A stretch of 36,061 nucleotides of DNA from Gemmatimonadaceae bacterium (lineage in GTDB: Bacteria > Latescibacterota > UBA2968 > UBA8231), in contig JAPOZM010000045.1 of assembly GCA_026706075.1 (NCBI GenBank), positions 1-36,061 on the forward strand, given 5' to 3'. The position numbers and the translations under genes are program-made. The notes beneath the pieces are model-generated. The model saw only the letters and a list, made by a program, of their open reading frames with translations. It searched no databases and had not been told where the DNA came from. Position 1 is the first letter of the stretch. Each line of letters opens with the position of its first letter. Shown here one piece after another: positions 7,358-15,149 of this stretch.

Positions 7358-9229
7358 TCAGTAAATGACGTTGACGCCCCTTGCTTCCAAGGCGGGAATC
7401 TGCTCCTTCCGGGCCATCTCGCTGAGAGGGTTGTCTCGCAGGACGACCCAATCCTCTTCGCCCAGCCCCGTGTTTGCCACCAGGGGGCCAATATCTTCGA
7501 TCTGGTTGCCCTCCAATTGCAGCCCCACAAGCTGTCCAAGGGACATCAAGGGACTGACATCCGCTACTTGATTGTGCTCGAGAAGCAGGTATTCCAGACT
7601 GCTCAACTCCCCGAGGGGCCTCAAATCGTCTACCTCGTTCTCAGCGAGGTACAGTTGTAGGATCTCGGGCAGTCCGGCCAGCGCGCTGACATCGCTTATC
7701 CGGTTCTGCGTGAGATAGAGTACTCTCAACTCGGTCAGTTGGGACAGCGGTCCCAGATCGGCTATCTGGTTACGCGACAGATGCAGGTGTCTCAAGTTGG
7801 TCAAGCCGGCCAGCACGCTGATGTCGGCCAGCCCGGTAACCTCCAGGAGCAGACTCTCCAGACCGGTCATGTCGGTCAGCGGAGACCAGTCCTCCATCCG
7901 GTTGTAGGTGAGCCATAGTTCTCTGAGATTGATCAGTTTGACCAGTGGGCTCAGGTCGGCTATGGGATTCGCCGCAATCAACAACCTCCGCAGGTTCGAC
8001 AATTCACCGATCGGAGACGCATCAACGATACGATTCCCGGACACATTCAGGACTTCCAGCTTGCCCAATCCCGAAAGTGTGGAAACATCCGATATCTGGT
8101 TGTGAGGCAGCTGCAGGTTCTCAAGGTTGGCCAACTCGCCCAGCGGGCTGACATCTACTATCCGGTTGCCAGACAGGTTCAGCTTCTCCAGGTTCGTCAG
8201 TTCTGCCAGCGGCTTGACATCGACGACCCGGTTCCCTCCTACCGACAGGTCTACCAGACTGCTCATTCTCCCCAGGGGGCCGACATCGGCGATCCGATTG
8301 CCTGACAGGAACAGCGTTTCCAGATTGGTCAGGTGCACCAGCGGGCTCACATCGACTACCTCATTCGATATCACCCACAGGAATTCCAGACTCGCCAGTT
8401 GCCAGATCCCGGCCAGACTCTGAATCTCCCCTCTTCCGATCACCAGCTTGGTCAGCCGAGCAACCCTCTCGCGCGAAAACTCCGAGCTTCTCGATCCTCG
8501 CAGGGCCTTCGCTACCGCCTCCTGCATAGCCTGGTCCTCGAAGAGCAGGATATCGAAGGGGATGTGGAGGATCGCCCCCACCAGCAGACCCGCACCCCCT
8601 TCCAGGACTCGTACCTGCACGGTGGGCGCGATACCGCCTGGCCGCTGGGCATCCAGGTAGGCCACCAGCGCGCCCAGCGCTTCCGCATCCTCCACCTTCA
8701 CCACCAAGTTGAGATCGGCCCCCAGATCGATCTCCACTATCCCGGGCCGGCCCTGCCAGCGCTGTTCCAGGAAGGCCCCCACGGCCTCCCAGCCGCTGAG
8801 GCGGGTCTCCTCGCCACCCAGTGCCGCTTCGGCTCCCGGGTCCACGCGCCAGTCGATGGAGGCCAGCCCCGCCGGCAGGCCGCCGGGCGTGCCGGCCTTC
8901 ACCATCAGGGGCACAGGGTCCCCCGTGGGCCGGGTCCACGCCAGGGTTTCCCGCATCTCTCCGGCCGGGTCGAGGCTGCGAATGGCAACCAGTCCGTCCC
9001 GACCGCTCTGGTATTCCACCTGGAGGCCGGGCAGGGGGCTTCCGTCTCCATCGGTCAGGTGGAGCCACAGGCCTCGAGGATGCTCGGGCGACTCGACCAT
9101 CACACGGCCCCTGCCATCGCTTTGCGCCTGTGCCCGGCCGCTGCGGTCGACCCCGACGGCGTGGGGCAGTTCGGTCTCCGCCGCCGCGCCGACAGCCCAT
9201 ACTGACGTCAGGGTCAGGAGGACTCTCAT
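7358..9229 (-). CDS. Secreted leucine-rich-repeat protein (SDS22/internalin-like repeats)
   Basis: The 623-residue protein begins with a short Sec-like leader (MRVLLTLTSVWAVGAAAETE). An N-terminal region of about 230 residues includes a DGSPLPGLQVEYQSG segment that looks like an immunoglobulin-like or carboxypeptidase-regulatory beta domain. From about residue 265 to 575 I count fourteen 22-residue repeats of the pattern LxxLxxLxxLxLxxNxIxDVSP, the SDS22/internalin class, capped by a non-repetitive tail. Such solenoids bind proteins or glycans at the cell surface. No anchor motif (LPXTG, lipobox or C-terminal sorting domain) is visible. The ATG directly abuts the upstream TGA with no spacer (TGAATG), so expression is likely coupled to the propeller glycoside-hydrolase-like gene. 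Its role in an otherwise enzymatic operon is unclear. Confidence 0.88.
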   Translation of the reverse strand: MRVLLTLTSVWAVGAAAETELPHAVGVDRSGRAQAQSDGRGRVMVESPEHPRGLWLHLTDGDGSPLPGLQVEYQSGRDGLVAIRSLDPAGEMRETLAWTRPTGDPVPLMVKAGTPGGLPAGLASIDWRVDPGAEAALGGEETRLSGWEAVGAFLEQRWQGRPGIVEIDLGADLNLVVKVEDAEALGALVAYLDAQRPGGIAPTVQVRVLEGGAGLLVGAILHIPFDILLFEDQAMQEAVAKALRGSRSSEFSRERVARLTKLVIGRGEIQSLAGIWQLASLEFLWVISNEVVDVSPLVHLTNLETLFLSGNRIADVGPLGRMSSLVDLSVGGNRVVDVKPLAELTNLEKLNLSGNRIVDVSPLGELANLENLQLPHNQISDVSTLSGLGKLEVLNVSGNRIVDASPIGELSNLRRLLIAANPIADLSPLVKLINLRELWLTYNRMEDWSPLTDMTGLESLLLEVTGLADISVLAGLTNLRHLHLSRNQIADLGPLSQLTELRVLYLTQNRISDVSALAGLPEILQLYLAENEVDDLRPLGELSSLEYLLLEHNQVADVSPLMSLGQLVGLQLEGNQIEDIGPLVANTGLGEEDWVVLRDNPLSEMARKEQIPALEARGVNVIY

Positions 9230-10681
9230 TCAACCGACCCGGAACGAATACAGACTCGCATTCCGGAGATGGAACCGCAGTTTCGCGGGCTTCCTCAGCC
9301 TCGACCTGAAGGCCAGCATGTCACCGCCGAGATCCGCCGCCGTATCGGTCGCATGGACAAGGGCCTTGTCCCCCCTCCACTTCACCATGACATCCGTCGA
9401 GTCGGTCGAGATGGGTACGCAGTCCGCACGGGAATAGCCTTCCAGCGGTTGGCCTCCGGCGTCCGTCACCTCCACCTCCACGCTGCCCCCCGAGCTCTCC
9501 ACGTTCAGGTGGAGCTTCGTGCCGAGGAAGGTCAGCGGTCTGGTCGTCAGCGTCCCTTCGCCCGACTTCGGCCTGAGGGCCCCGAAGCCGTCCCGCCTCA
9601 GCCTGGCGATGCCCACGGCGTAGGCCCGGCGCTCTCCGTCGATCACCCGGCCCGGCCAGTCCCGCACCGAGCCCCGGCCCCCGCCCTCGGCCATGATGTT
9701 GTGCGGTATGTTGGCGCCGGAGTAGTAGAGCCGCAGCTCGTCGCCGACGGGGATCATGTTGCAGACGCCCGCCCATCGCGAGTCCCAGTCTCCGGGCGCC
9801 CCGGTTTGGAGGAAGGCCTCGCTCCCGAAGGGCTTGCTCCAGGTGATACCGTTGCGGCTCACGGCCAGAGCCGTGTCGCGGGACTGGTCGGCGAACTCCA
9901 CCTGGTCGTTGTGGTAGACCCAGATGAAGCCCAGGTAGATGCCCTCGTACTTCGCCACCGTCATCCGGTAGTATTCGGTTTCGGGCGCGTCCGAGTCGTC
10001 GGGCGCAACGGCCAGGACCGGCGGTCCCCAGTCGATGAAGTCGTCGCTGGCCACCCAGGCCGACGTCCTCTTGTCAGGCTCGAAGAAGTAGACGTTGGGC
10101 CGCATGTAGGCGACGTATTTTCCGTGAGCGGTGTCCCAGCCCAGGACGAACTGGCCGTCCGTCAGCCCGTTGCGGAAGTCGGCGACGGGGTTCCGCGATT
10201 CCGGGGTCCAGTGCACACCGTCGGGGGAGTACGCCGCGAAGTGGCCCTTGCCGCCCCAGGGCGCATCGGAGTCCCTTCGGGTGTGCCAGTACATCGCCTT
10301 GTAGCGCCGAGACGGGTCTTCCTCCCGCGGGTCCTTGATGACGCTGAAGTTCCGGCCGGGGCTGATGAGGTTGTTCGCCGTCGAGCCCTCATGCTCGAGG
10401 ATCCCCAGCCTCGGTTTCTCCCACTGGAGGCCGTCCGGAGACGTGGCATAGGCGACGCCCGCGGCGGTGTCGTACCACGCCTTGAACAGGCCCTCCTCCT
10501 CGTCGTGGTGGAGGGAGTTGCCGATGATGGCGGCCGTGCTCCGTTCCCAGGGCTCGTCGCCTTCCAGGACCGGCCCACCCGGCCTCGCAGGCCGTTGCAT
10601 GACCCGCTCGAGTCCGTCCAGCTCCTCGATGACGTGGTCGTCGAGGAAAAGCTGCCGCTCGGCGCCGATATGCACTGTCAT
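9230..10681 (-). CDS. Five-bladed-propeller glycoside-hydrolase-like protein (GH43/GH32 superfamily type)
   Basis: The 483-residue protein has the short repeated motifs of furanosidase-superfamily propellers: LFLDDHVIE near residue 12, LFKAWYD around 65, YATSPDGLQWEKPRLG around 77-92, DPSRRYKAMYWH around 120, and later AAYSPDGVHWTPE and AVSRNGITWSKP. A beta-sandwich C-terminal domain carries VEVTDAGGQPLEGYSRADC and ends LRFHLRNASLYSF. The same architecture and C-terminal signature recur in the protein at 16473-17978, so the two are paralogues. No signal peptide is visible from ATG 10681, which follows a GGGAG ribosome-binding site. It is the first gene of the long minus-strand unit. Catalysis on an oligosaccharide is likely, but the substrate and CAZy family are not assigned. 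Confidence 0.75.
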   Translation of the reverse strand: MTVHIGAERQLFLDDHVIEELDGLERVMQRPARPGGPVLEGDEPWERSTAAIIGNSLHHDEEEGLFKAWYDTAAGVAYATSPDGLQWEKPRLGILEHEGSTANNLISPGRNFSVIKDPREEDPSRRYKAMYWHTRRDSDAPWGGKGHFAAYSPDGVHWTPESRNPVADFRNGLTDGQFVLGWDTAHGKYVAYMRPNVYFFEPDKRTSAWVASDDFIDWGPPVLAVAPDDSDAPETEYYRMTVAKYEGIYLGFIWVYHNDQVEFADQSRDTALAVSRNGITWSKPFGSEAFLQTGAPGDWDSRWAGVCNMIPVGDELRLYYSGANIPHNIMAEGGGRGSVRDWPGRVIDGERRAYAVGIARLRRDGFGALRPKSGEGTLTTRPLTFLGTKLHLNVESSGGSVEVEVTDAGGQPLEGYSRADCVPISTDSTDVMVKWRGDKALVHATDTAADLGGDMLAFRSRLRKPAKLRFHLRNASLYSFRVG

Positions 10682-10775
10682 GGGTCTGTGGCTCCCTGAT
10701 TGGCTGCCTGGCCCTGGCCCCCTGAGACGATTCGGCAGGGCATCCCCGGGGTCGCAACCGCGACGGCGGCGGGTC

Positions 10776-10804
10776 AATCTATCCCCCCGACGTTCGAGGG
10801 CCAA
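10776..10804 (-). promoter_or_regulatory. Candidate sigma70-type promoter for the nine-gene minus-strand unit
   Basis: Read on the minus strand there is TTGGCC, a 17-base spacer and TAGATT. Each box matches the consensus at four of six positions. It lies about 95 bases upstream of the first gene at 10681, in the only gap able to hold a promoter for the unit. The boxes are weak and the assignment is by eye. Confidence 0.3.
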
Positions 10805-10809
10805 CCGCC

Positions 10810-10838
10810 TTGAGAGGGCCGAAGGGGCTCTCTATAGT
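10810..10838 (+). promoter_or_regulatory. Candidate sigma70-type promoter for the NAD-dependent epimerase gene
   Basis: TTGAGA (10810-10815) and TATAGT (10833-10838) are separated by exactly 17 bases, a good match to the housekeeping consensus. A start point near 10845 would leave a leader of about 35 bases containing the GGGGAGA ribosome-binding site before the ATG at 10880. It lies almost back-to-back with the weaker minus-strand candidate at 10776-10804, so the two directions may share regulation. Confidence 0.5.
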
Positions 10839-10879
10839 AGCCTTCAACACCAGGCAAATTCGAGCGGGGAGAAACCATC

Positions 10880-11623
10880 ATGAAGGTCGCCGTCATGGGC
10901 GCCGCCGGGTGGGCCGGCCGCGCGGTGCTGGACAACTTCGCCGGCCGCCACGAGGTGCGGGCCTTCGACTACAGCCCCGAGGCCTGGGAGGTCTACCACC
11001 GATTCGACGGGGACTGGGAGGGCGACAGGCACTACGGGGACCTCGCCGACTTCCACGCCGTCCACAGGACCCTGGAGGGCATGGACGGCGTCGTCCACCT
11101 GGCCGCCTACTTCGGGTACGAGGGCCCCCACGAGGACGACGTGAACCCCTTTCTCATCAACCTCAAGGGGATGTGGAACGTCCTCGAGTCGGCCCGGCGG
11201 CACGGGCTCAGGCGGGTCGTGCACATGAGCTCCTGCGTGGTGCAGCATCCGGACGGCCTCTTCCTGTCGTCGGACGTGCGCAGCAAGGAGGGCACCCTCT
11301 ACGGCATCACCAAGCGCCTGCAGGAGGAGATGTGCCGCCAGTTCCACGACGCCTACGGCCTGCGCATCATCATCTTCCGTCCGGCCAGCATCGGTGACAG
11401 CCGGCTGGGGATCATCCGGGACGGTTCCCCCGCCCGCGGCGGCATCAGCTGGGTCTGCCGGCACGACCTGGCCGAGGCCTGCCACCTGGCCCTCGAGTCC
11501 GAGACGATCGACTTCGACATCATGCACACCGCCAGCCACCCGGAGGCGGACCGCCACTGCAACGTGGCCCGGTCGAGGGAGCTGCTGGGTCTGGAGTACA
11601 AGGGGCACTTCCCCGGCGACTGA
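10880..11623 (+). CDS. NAD(P)-dependent epimerase/dehydratase (extended SDR)
   Basis: The 247-residue protein has the Rossmann dinucleotide motif GAAGWAG at residues 7-13, an acidic residue after beta-2 (FDYSP around 29-33) that favours NAD, the VVHLAAYFG segment around 71-79, MSSCVV near 116-121 and the catalytic pair Y141/K145 in YGITK. It resembles the uronate dehydrogenase and nucleotide-sugar epimerase side of the extended SDR family and is somewhat shorter than typical epimerases (about 300 residues). A GGGGAGA ribosome-binding site precedes the ATG. It is divergent from the long minus-strand unit, and oxidation or epimerisation of a released sugar would fit. The exact reaction cannot be read from the sequence. 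Confidence 0.82.
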   Translation: MKVAVMGAAGWAGRAVLDNFAGRHEVRAFDYSPEAWEVYHRFDGDWEGDRHYGDLADFHAVHRTLEGMDGVVHLAAYFGYEGPHEDDVNPFLINLKGMWNVLESARRHGLRRVVHMSSCVVQHPDGLFLSSDVRSKEGTLYGITKRLQEEMCRQFHDAYGLRIIIFRPASIGDSRLGIIRDGSPARGGISWVCRHDLAEACHLALESETIDFDIMHTASHPEADRHCNVARSRELLGLEYKGHFPGD

Positions 11624-12028
11624 TCTGGCCTGCAACATGGCAGCACCGCTTCCCCTTCCCTGCCCAGAAACCGCCGACGGGCGCACTTGCCCGCCGCCAG
11701 CCCCGCTGCCCACGCCCGCGGCCGAGGAATCCCTCAAGCCAGATCCAATCGAACAGGCCGGTCTGGCAGCCCGCCGCCTTGGCGCCCTTGACCACCACCC
11801 CACGGCCGGGACTCGTTCACCAGCCCTGAGACAAGAGGGCCCCCCGGCCATGTCGCCTCGCATCCCCCCCCCCAACACCCGGAGCACATCCAGACTGCCT
11901 ACGCCTCCCCAGACATCCAGCGACCACCTCCCACCGCCGTGGTTCTTGAAGCTGTTCCCTTCCCTACGTAATTTCGCCGCCTGCGGCAGCCCAGCCGCCA
12001 CCCCCAACCTGAGGAGGACACTCTCCAA
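11624..12028 (+). other. Non-coding, pyrimidine-rich stretch upstream of the methyltransferase
   Basis: I find no supportable gene here. The plus strand is C-rich, and an uninterrupted run of ten C lies at 11864-11873. Near the right edge GAGGAGG at 12011-12017 serves as ribosome-binding site for the methyltransferase. No clear promoter, terminator with a T-run or inverted repeat was found by eye. Open frames through it lack any recognisable motif and have the composition of translated intergenic DNA. Confidence 0.55.
11864..11873 (+). repeat. Homopolymeric tract of ten C
   Basis: Ten consecutive C residues lie about 155 bases upstream of the methyltransferase start. Tracts of this length are prone to slippage in replication and can tune promoter spacing for phase-variable restriction-modification genes, but it is outside the reading frame and too far upstream to call with confidence. 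Confidence 0.6.
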
Positions 12029-13963
12029 TTGCCAGCCTCCACCAGTCCAGACACGCACAAACCAATCCTGCAACTGCTTCGGCACTACCCTGCCCACTCC
12101 ATCCGTGCGGCACTGCTCCAACATTGGGCGCAGCTCAACGGCATTCCGCCCTCCCGCCTAGAACGGGCTAGCGCAGTCGTTCCCTTCCTACAAGGCACAG
12201 ACTCCACTGACGCACGCGGCATCACAAAACACATCTCACAACGCATCACATCGCTCTCTATAAAGGATCTAGAAGCAACCTTCGAGACCCTTCTTGCCTC
12301 CAGCCGACGGAAATCCCATGGCGCCATCTATACCCCCAACTACATCATCGATTACCTCATAGACCATGGATTGCGGATAGCTCAATATAGAAAAGCAAGT
12401 CACACCCAGCAGACTATGCCCCTCATCTGCGACCCCGCTTGTGGAAGTGCTGGTTTTCTCATACAGGCCGCCGAGTTTCTAAAACCCCAAATCACTCCCG
12501 AGGTAGCGTTTTCCAACTGCTTGATTGGATTTGATAGCGACCCCTCGGCTGTCGAGCAGGCCCGCTGCCTAGTCCAACTCTACCTGCTTCAGCACGGCTC
12601 CTTTGTGCCTGACCACCATCTTCGCCTCCACAACCGAGACACACTTTTAGAGACCACTCAGACTCTATGTCAACTAGCTGGTGCTCCTTCTGGATTTGAT
12701 CTAATCGCCACGAATCCCCCCTATGTCAAACTGCAGAATCTGCCCACGGCCTACCGTCAGCAGTTGTTGGCTAGATACAAGGATTACGCCCACGGCAGCT
12801 TTAGTTTGGCTCTTCTGTTCCTGATTGCGGGACATCGGATGCTGAACCAGAGAGGCGGTCTAGCCTACATAACCCAAAACAACCTATACACTTCCCTTGC
12901 GGGGAAGGCCGTCAGGCAACACTTACAGGAAAAGCAGTGTATCCGCAGAATAGTTGACTTCGGGCACCACAAGGTCTTCGGACGAGCCAGCGCTTATACC
13001 TGTCTAATCTTCCTCGGCAAAAGGCCCCGAAAGGCCTTCGAATACACCTCTCTGAAGAAGCCTGACGCGAAGACTCTCCGCCACTTGGAGTTCACGCACA
13101 TCCCCTATTCTGGCCTTAAGCCGGACAAGTGGCGCCTCGCTAAGCGTCCGCACTTAGAGAATCTGAACGCCATCGAATCAACAGGAACTCCCCTTGGTAC
13201 TCTGACCTCCATTAAGGTAGGTTTTGCCACCCTGAAGGATGTCGTCTTCCTGGTGCATAAGAAAGATGACCAGTATTGCGTTGCGTGCCCCCTAAGCCAA
13301 GATGCTCACTTAGTTGAGTTGCCTCTCACTCGACCTGCCGCCAAAGTTGCCGCCTTGCAAGGGGCGGAGGACCTCTACAATAACACCTTACGCGTAATCT
13401 TCCCCTACGAGGTGGTTGGCGGCAAATACCAGCCGATGTCCGAAGAAAGGCTAAAAAGGTCCTTCCCTAGGGCCTTTTCCTACCTAGGTCACTACCGTCA
13501 CCTATTAGGGGCCAGAGACAAAGGGAGAAAGGCCTATGCGGCATGGTACGCATGGGGCAGAACTCAGGGAATGGAAGCTAAGGGCCCCAAACTCCTCACA
13601 AAGACCTTCAGCAAATGTCCCCACTTCATTCTCGACAGAAGTGACCAGCTGTTTTGCAACGGCTATGGCATATTTCTGAGGAAGGACTCGCTCTTTTCAG
13701 CCGGCCTTCCGATTGAGGTACTTGAGAGAATTCTCAATAGCACAGTCATGCACTACTACGCAAAGCTGACAAGTTTCCAAATAGAAGGCAACTATCAGTG
13801 CTACCAGAAGAATTTCATCGAACGTATGGGAATCCCGACCATGACGGACAAACAGATGCAAGAACTGATGGGGCTGCCCCCAAGCGAGGCCAATCAGTAC
13901 GTGGAGGAAATCTATGGCCTGAGCCGAGCTGAGATAGAGAGCGTCTGCGGTCCACACACCTGA
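12029..13963 (+). CDS. N6-adenine DNA methyltransferase of a restriction-modification pair (TaqI/Eco57I-like)
   Basis: The 644-residue protein transfers methyl from S-adenosylmethionine to adenine N6. Motif X is RKSHGAIYTP at residues 94-103, motif I is DPACGSAGFL at 135-144, motif II is GFDSDPSA near 167-174 and the catalytic motif IV is NPPY at 229-232. Residues about 380-600 have the look of a TaqI-type target-recognition region, ending in a segment with NSTVMHYYAKLTSFQIEGNYQC. Translation probably begins at TTG 12029, 11 bases after GAGGAGG. The coding region is clearly more AT-rich and uses codons unlike its neighbours, which indicates transfer. It converges on the likely endonuclease gene, leaving 29 bases between stops. 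It has no PD-(D/E)XK nuclease domain of its own that I can see, so a separate nuclease is expected. Confidence 0.88.
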   Translation: MPASTSPDTHKPILQLLRHYPAHSIRAALLQHWAQLNGIPPSRLERASAVVPFLQGTDSTDARGITKHISQRITSLSIKDLEATFETLLASSRRKSHGAIYTPNYIIDYLIDHGLRIAQYRKASHTQQTMPLICDPACGSAGFLIQAAEFLKPQITPEVAFSNCLIGFDSDPSAVEQARCLVQLYLLQHGSFVPDHHLRLHNRDTLLETTQTLCQLAGAPSGFDLIATNPPYVKLQNLPTAYRQQLLARYKDYAHGSFSLALLFLIAGHRMLNQRGGLAYITQNNLYTSLAGKAVRQHLQEKQCIRRIVDFGHHKVFGRASAYTCLIFLGKRPRKAFEYTSLKKPDAKTLRHLEFTHIPYSGLKPDKWRLAKRPHLENLNAIESTGTPLGTLTSIKVGFATLKDVVFLVHKKDDQYCVACPLSQDAHLVELPLTRPAAKVAALQGAEDLYNNTLRVIFPYEVVGGKYQPMSEERLKRSFPRAFSYLGHYRHLLGARDKGRKAYAAWYAWGRTQGMEAKGPKLLTKTFSKCPHFILDRSDQLFCNGYGIFLRKDSLFSAGLPIEVLERILNSTVMHYYAKLTSFQIEGNYQCYQKNFIERMGIPTMTDKQMQELMGLPPSEANQYVEEIYGLSRAEIESVCGPHT

Positions 13964-13992
13964 GAAACGTGAGAGTGGGCAAAGGCGGTCCC

Positions 13993-14853
13993 TCAGTAGA
14001 GGTATAAGTGTCGTTCGCGATGGGTACTCACTATATCGTTCGCGAAGTCTGTCGGCGTTAGGAGACCGAAGTCGCCAGTAAACCCAGGGGAAATGCAGCC
14101 TGCCTCCTTTAGCTCCTCCAGGGTTGAGAAAATCATCGGTGGAGACTGCCGAAAGTCGACCAAAATCAGGGCAGATCTCTCATACTTGTAGGGATCCTCG
14201 GTAACCGCACCAGTGTCGCGGTGGGTAATCCCCAAGAAGGTCCTTATGAACTTCTCCACTGGAGTATACCCCCTCTTCCAAGCTATCCGGTTGGCCTTCA
14301 TCGCTTGATCGTCATACTCCACCACCGGAAGCAAGTAGACTTCGCCCATAACTAATCGTGGAAGCCTGAGGCGCAAATTCAGTGTCTCAGCAAATGCTCT
14401 CTCCATGAGCGTATCGAAATTCTTACCCACGCTACTGAGTTGGCTCCGGACGCCGATGACAATTGCACTCTCCGACCGCTCTCTACCGATTGAATTGATG
14501 GACCCCGCGAGGGGACCTTGAGTGATCACCTCAGGGATGAGCCCTGTTTCCCCAAAGAGAACAACGATGTCTTGCCTCTTTCGTTTGATGTAGCCTGAGA
14601 TCGCAACCTCGGGGCCTCTCTCTCCCAAGGGGGGGTGAATGGTGAATTTCCTGGTGACTCTCTCGAGTTCCTGACAGATGCTGACTTTGGCAGCCTCGTG
14701 TATCCTGATGATCAGACTTTGACTTCGGATGAGTGCTTCCTTGGCCCTTAGGCCATCCTCGTAAGCCTGTCCATTGTAGTGTGCTGTTCGTATCGTCTGT
14801 TCGAGGTCGGTCTTTATTGCCTCAACGGCTCCTTGCAGCAGTGACATGTCCAT
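13993..14853 (-). CDS. Probable type II restriction endonuclease, family not recognised
   Basis: The 286-residue protein is assigned mainly by context: it is the only other gene in the AT-rich island and faces the methyltransferase tail to tail. Residues 1-70 are helical. A strand-rich core follows, with SGYIKRKRQDIVVLFGE at 86-102, AIVIGVRSQLSSVGKNFDTL at 130-149, ERAFAETLNL at 151-160 and LVMGEVYLLPVVEYDD at 167-182. The pairing of D95 with the VIGVRSQ strand could be a PD-(D/E)XK core, although the usual second acidic residue would then fall on G134. The ATG at 14853 follows AGGA with good spacing; a second ATG at 14847 is possible. An alternative is another nuclease-like or defence accessory protein. 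I do not recognise a named enzyme. Confidence 0.6.
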   Translation of the reverse strand: MDMSLLQGAVEAIKTDLEQTIRTAHYNGQAYEDGLRAKEALIRSQSLIIRIHEAAKVSICQELERVTRKFTIHPPLGERGPEVAISGYIKRKRQDIVVLFGETGLIPEVITQGPLAGSINSIGRERSESAIVIGVRSQLSSVGKNFDTLMERAFAETLNLRLRLPRLVMGEVYLLPVVEYDDQAMKANRIAWKRGYTPVEKFIRTFLGITHRDTGAVTEDPYKYERSALILVDFRQSPPMIFSTLEELKEAGCISPGFTGDFGLLTPTDFANDIVSTHRERHLYLY

Positions 14854-15149
14854 AGTGCATTCCTGTTCTTCAGAGATCCCGATTCCGCGTAGGTGGCCAC
14901 AGGCCGCGCGGTGAGGATCTGTCCTGTAAGGTGAGCGAAGTGCTGACTTCGGCTTAGTCGGAACAAGGGCGCCGCCTTCTGCCTATCCTTGATCCGAAAG
15001 GCACCAGCTAATAAACAGTGTGACCGTCTTGTTAGTAAACAGTGCGCCCGTCTTGTCTGCCAGAAGCTCCCGCCCCGTCCTGCGCACCTCGAACGGCCGG
15101 CGGGTCCCCATATCCCTAGCCCTGTGCCGCTTGGCGCACCCGAGGCCAT
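14854..15149 (+). other. Divergent intergenic region at the right edge of the restriction-modification island
   Basis: No gene is supported here. It must hold the start signals for the endonuclease gene (leftward) and the isocitrate-lyase-family gene (rightward). Visible structure is a perfect hairpin CGAAGT-GCTG-ACTTCG at 14936-14951 and a two-unit tandem repeat at 15009-15056. A TTGATC at 14989 with ATAAAC 16 bases later is a possible rightward promoter, but weak. Composition changes from AT-richer to GC-rich across this stretch, so it contains the island boundary. Confidence 0.45.
15009..15056 (+). repeat. Two-unit 24-bp tandem repeat
   Basis: Unit 1 (15009-15032) and unit 2 (15033-15056) are head-to-tail copies of a sequence of the form TARTAAACAGTGYGMCCGTC followed by TTGT, differing at three positions. 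They end about 93 bases before the isocitrate-lyase-family start. They could be paired operator sites or simply a small duplication; there are too few units for a CRISPR array. Confidence 0.6.

Noticed and set aside
15009..15056. CRISPR array
   Set aside because: There are only two head-to-tail units with no spacer between them and no cas genes nearby.
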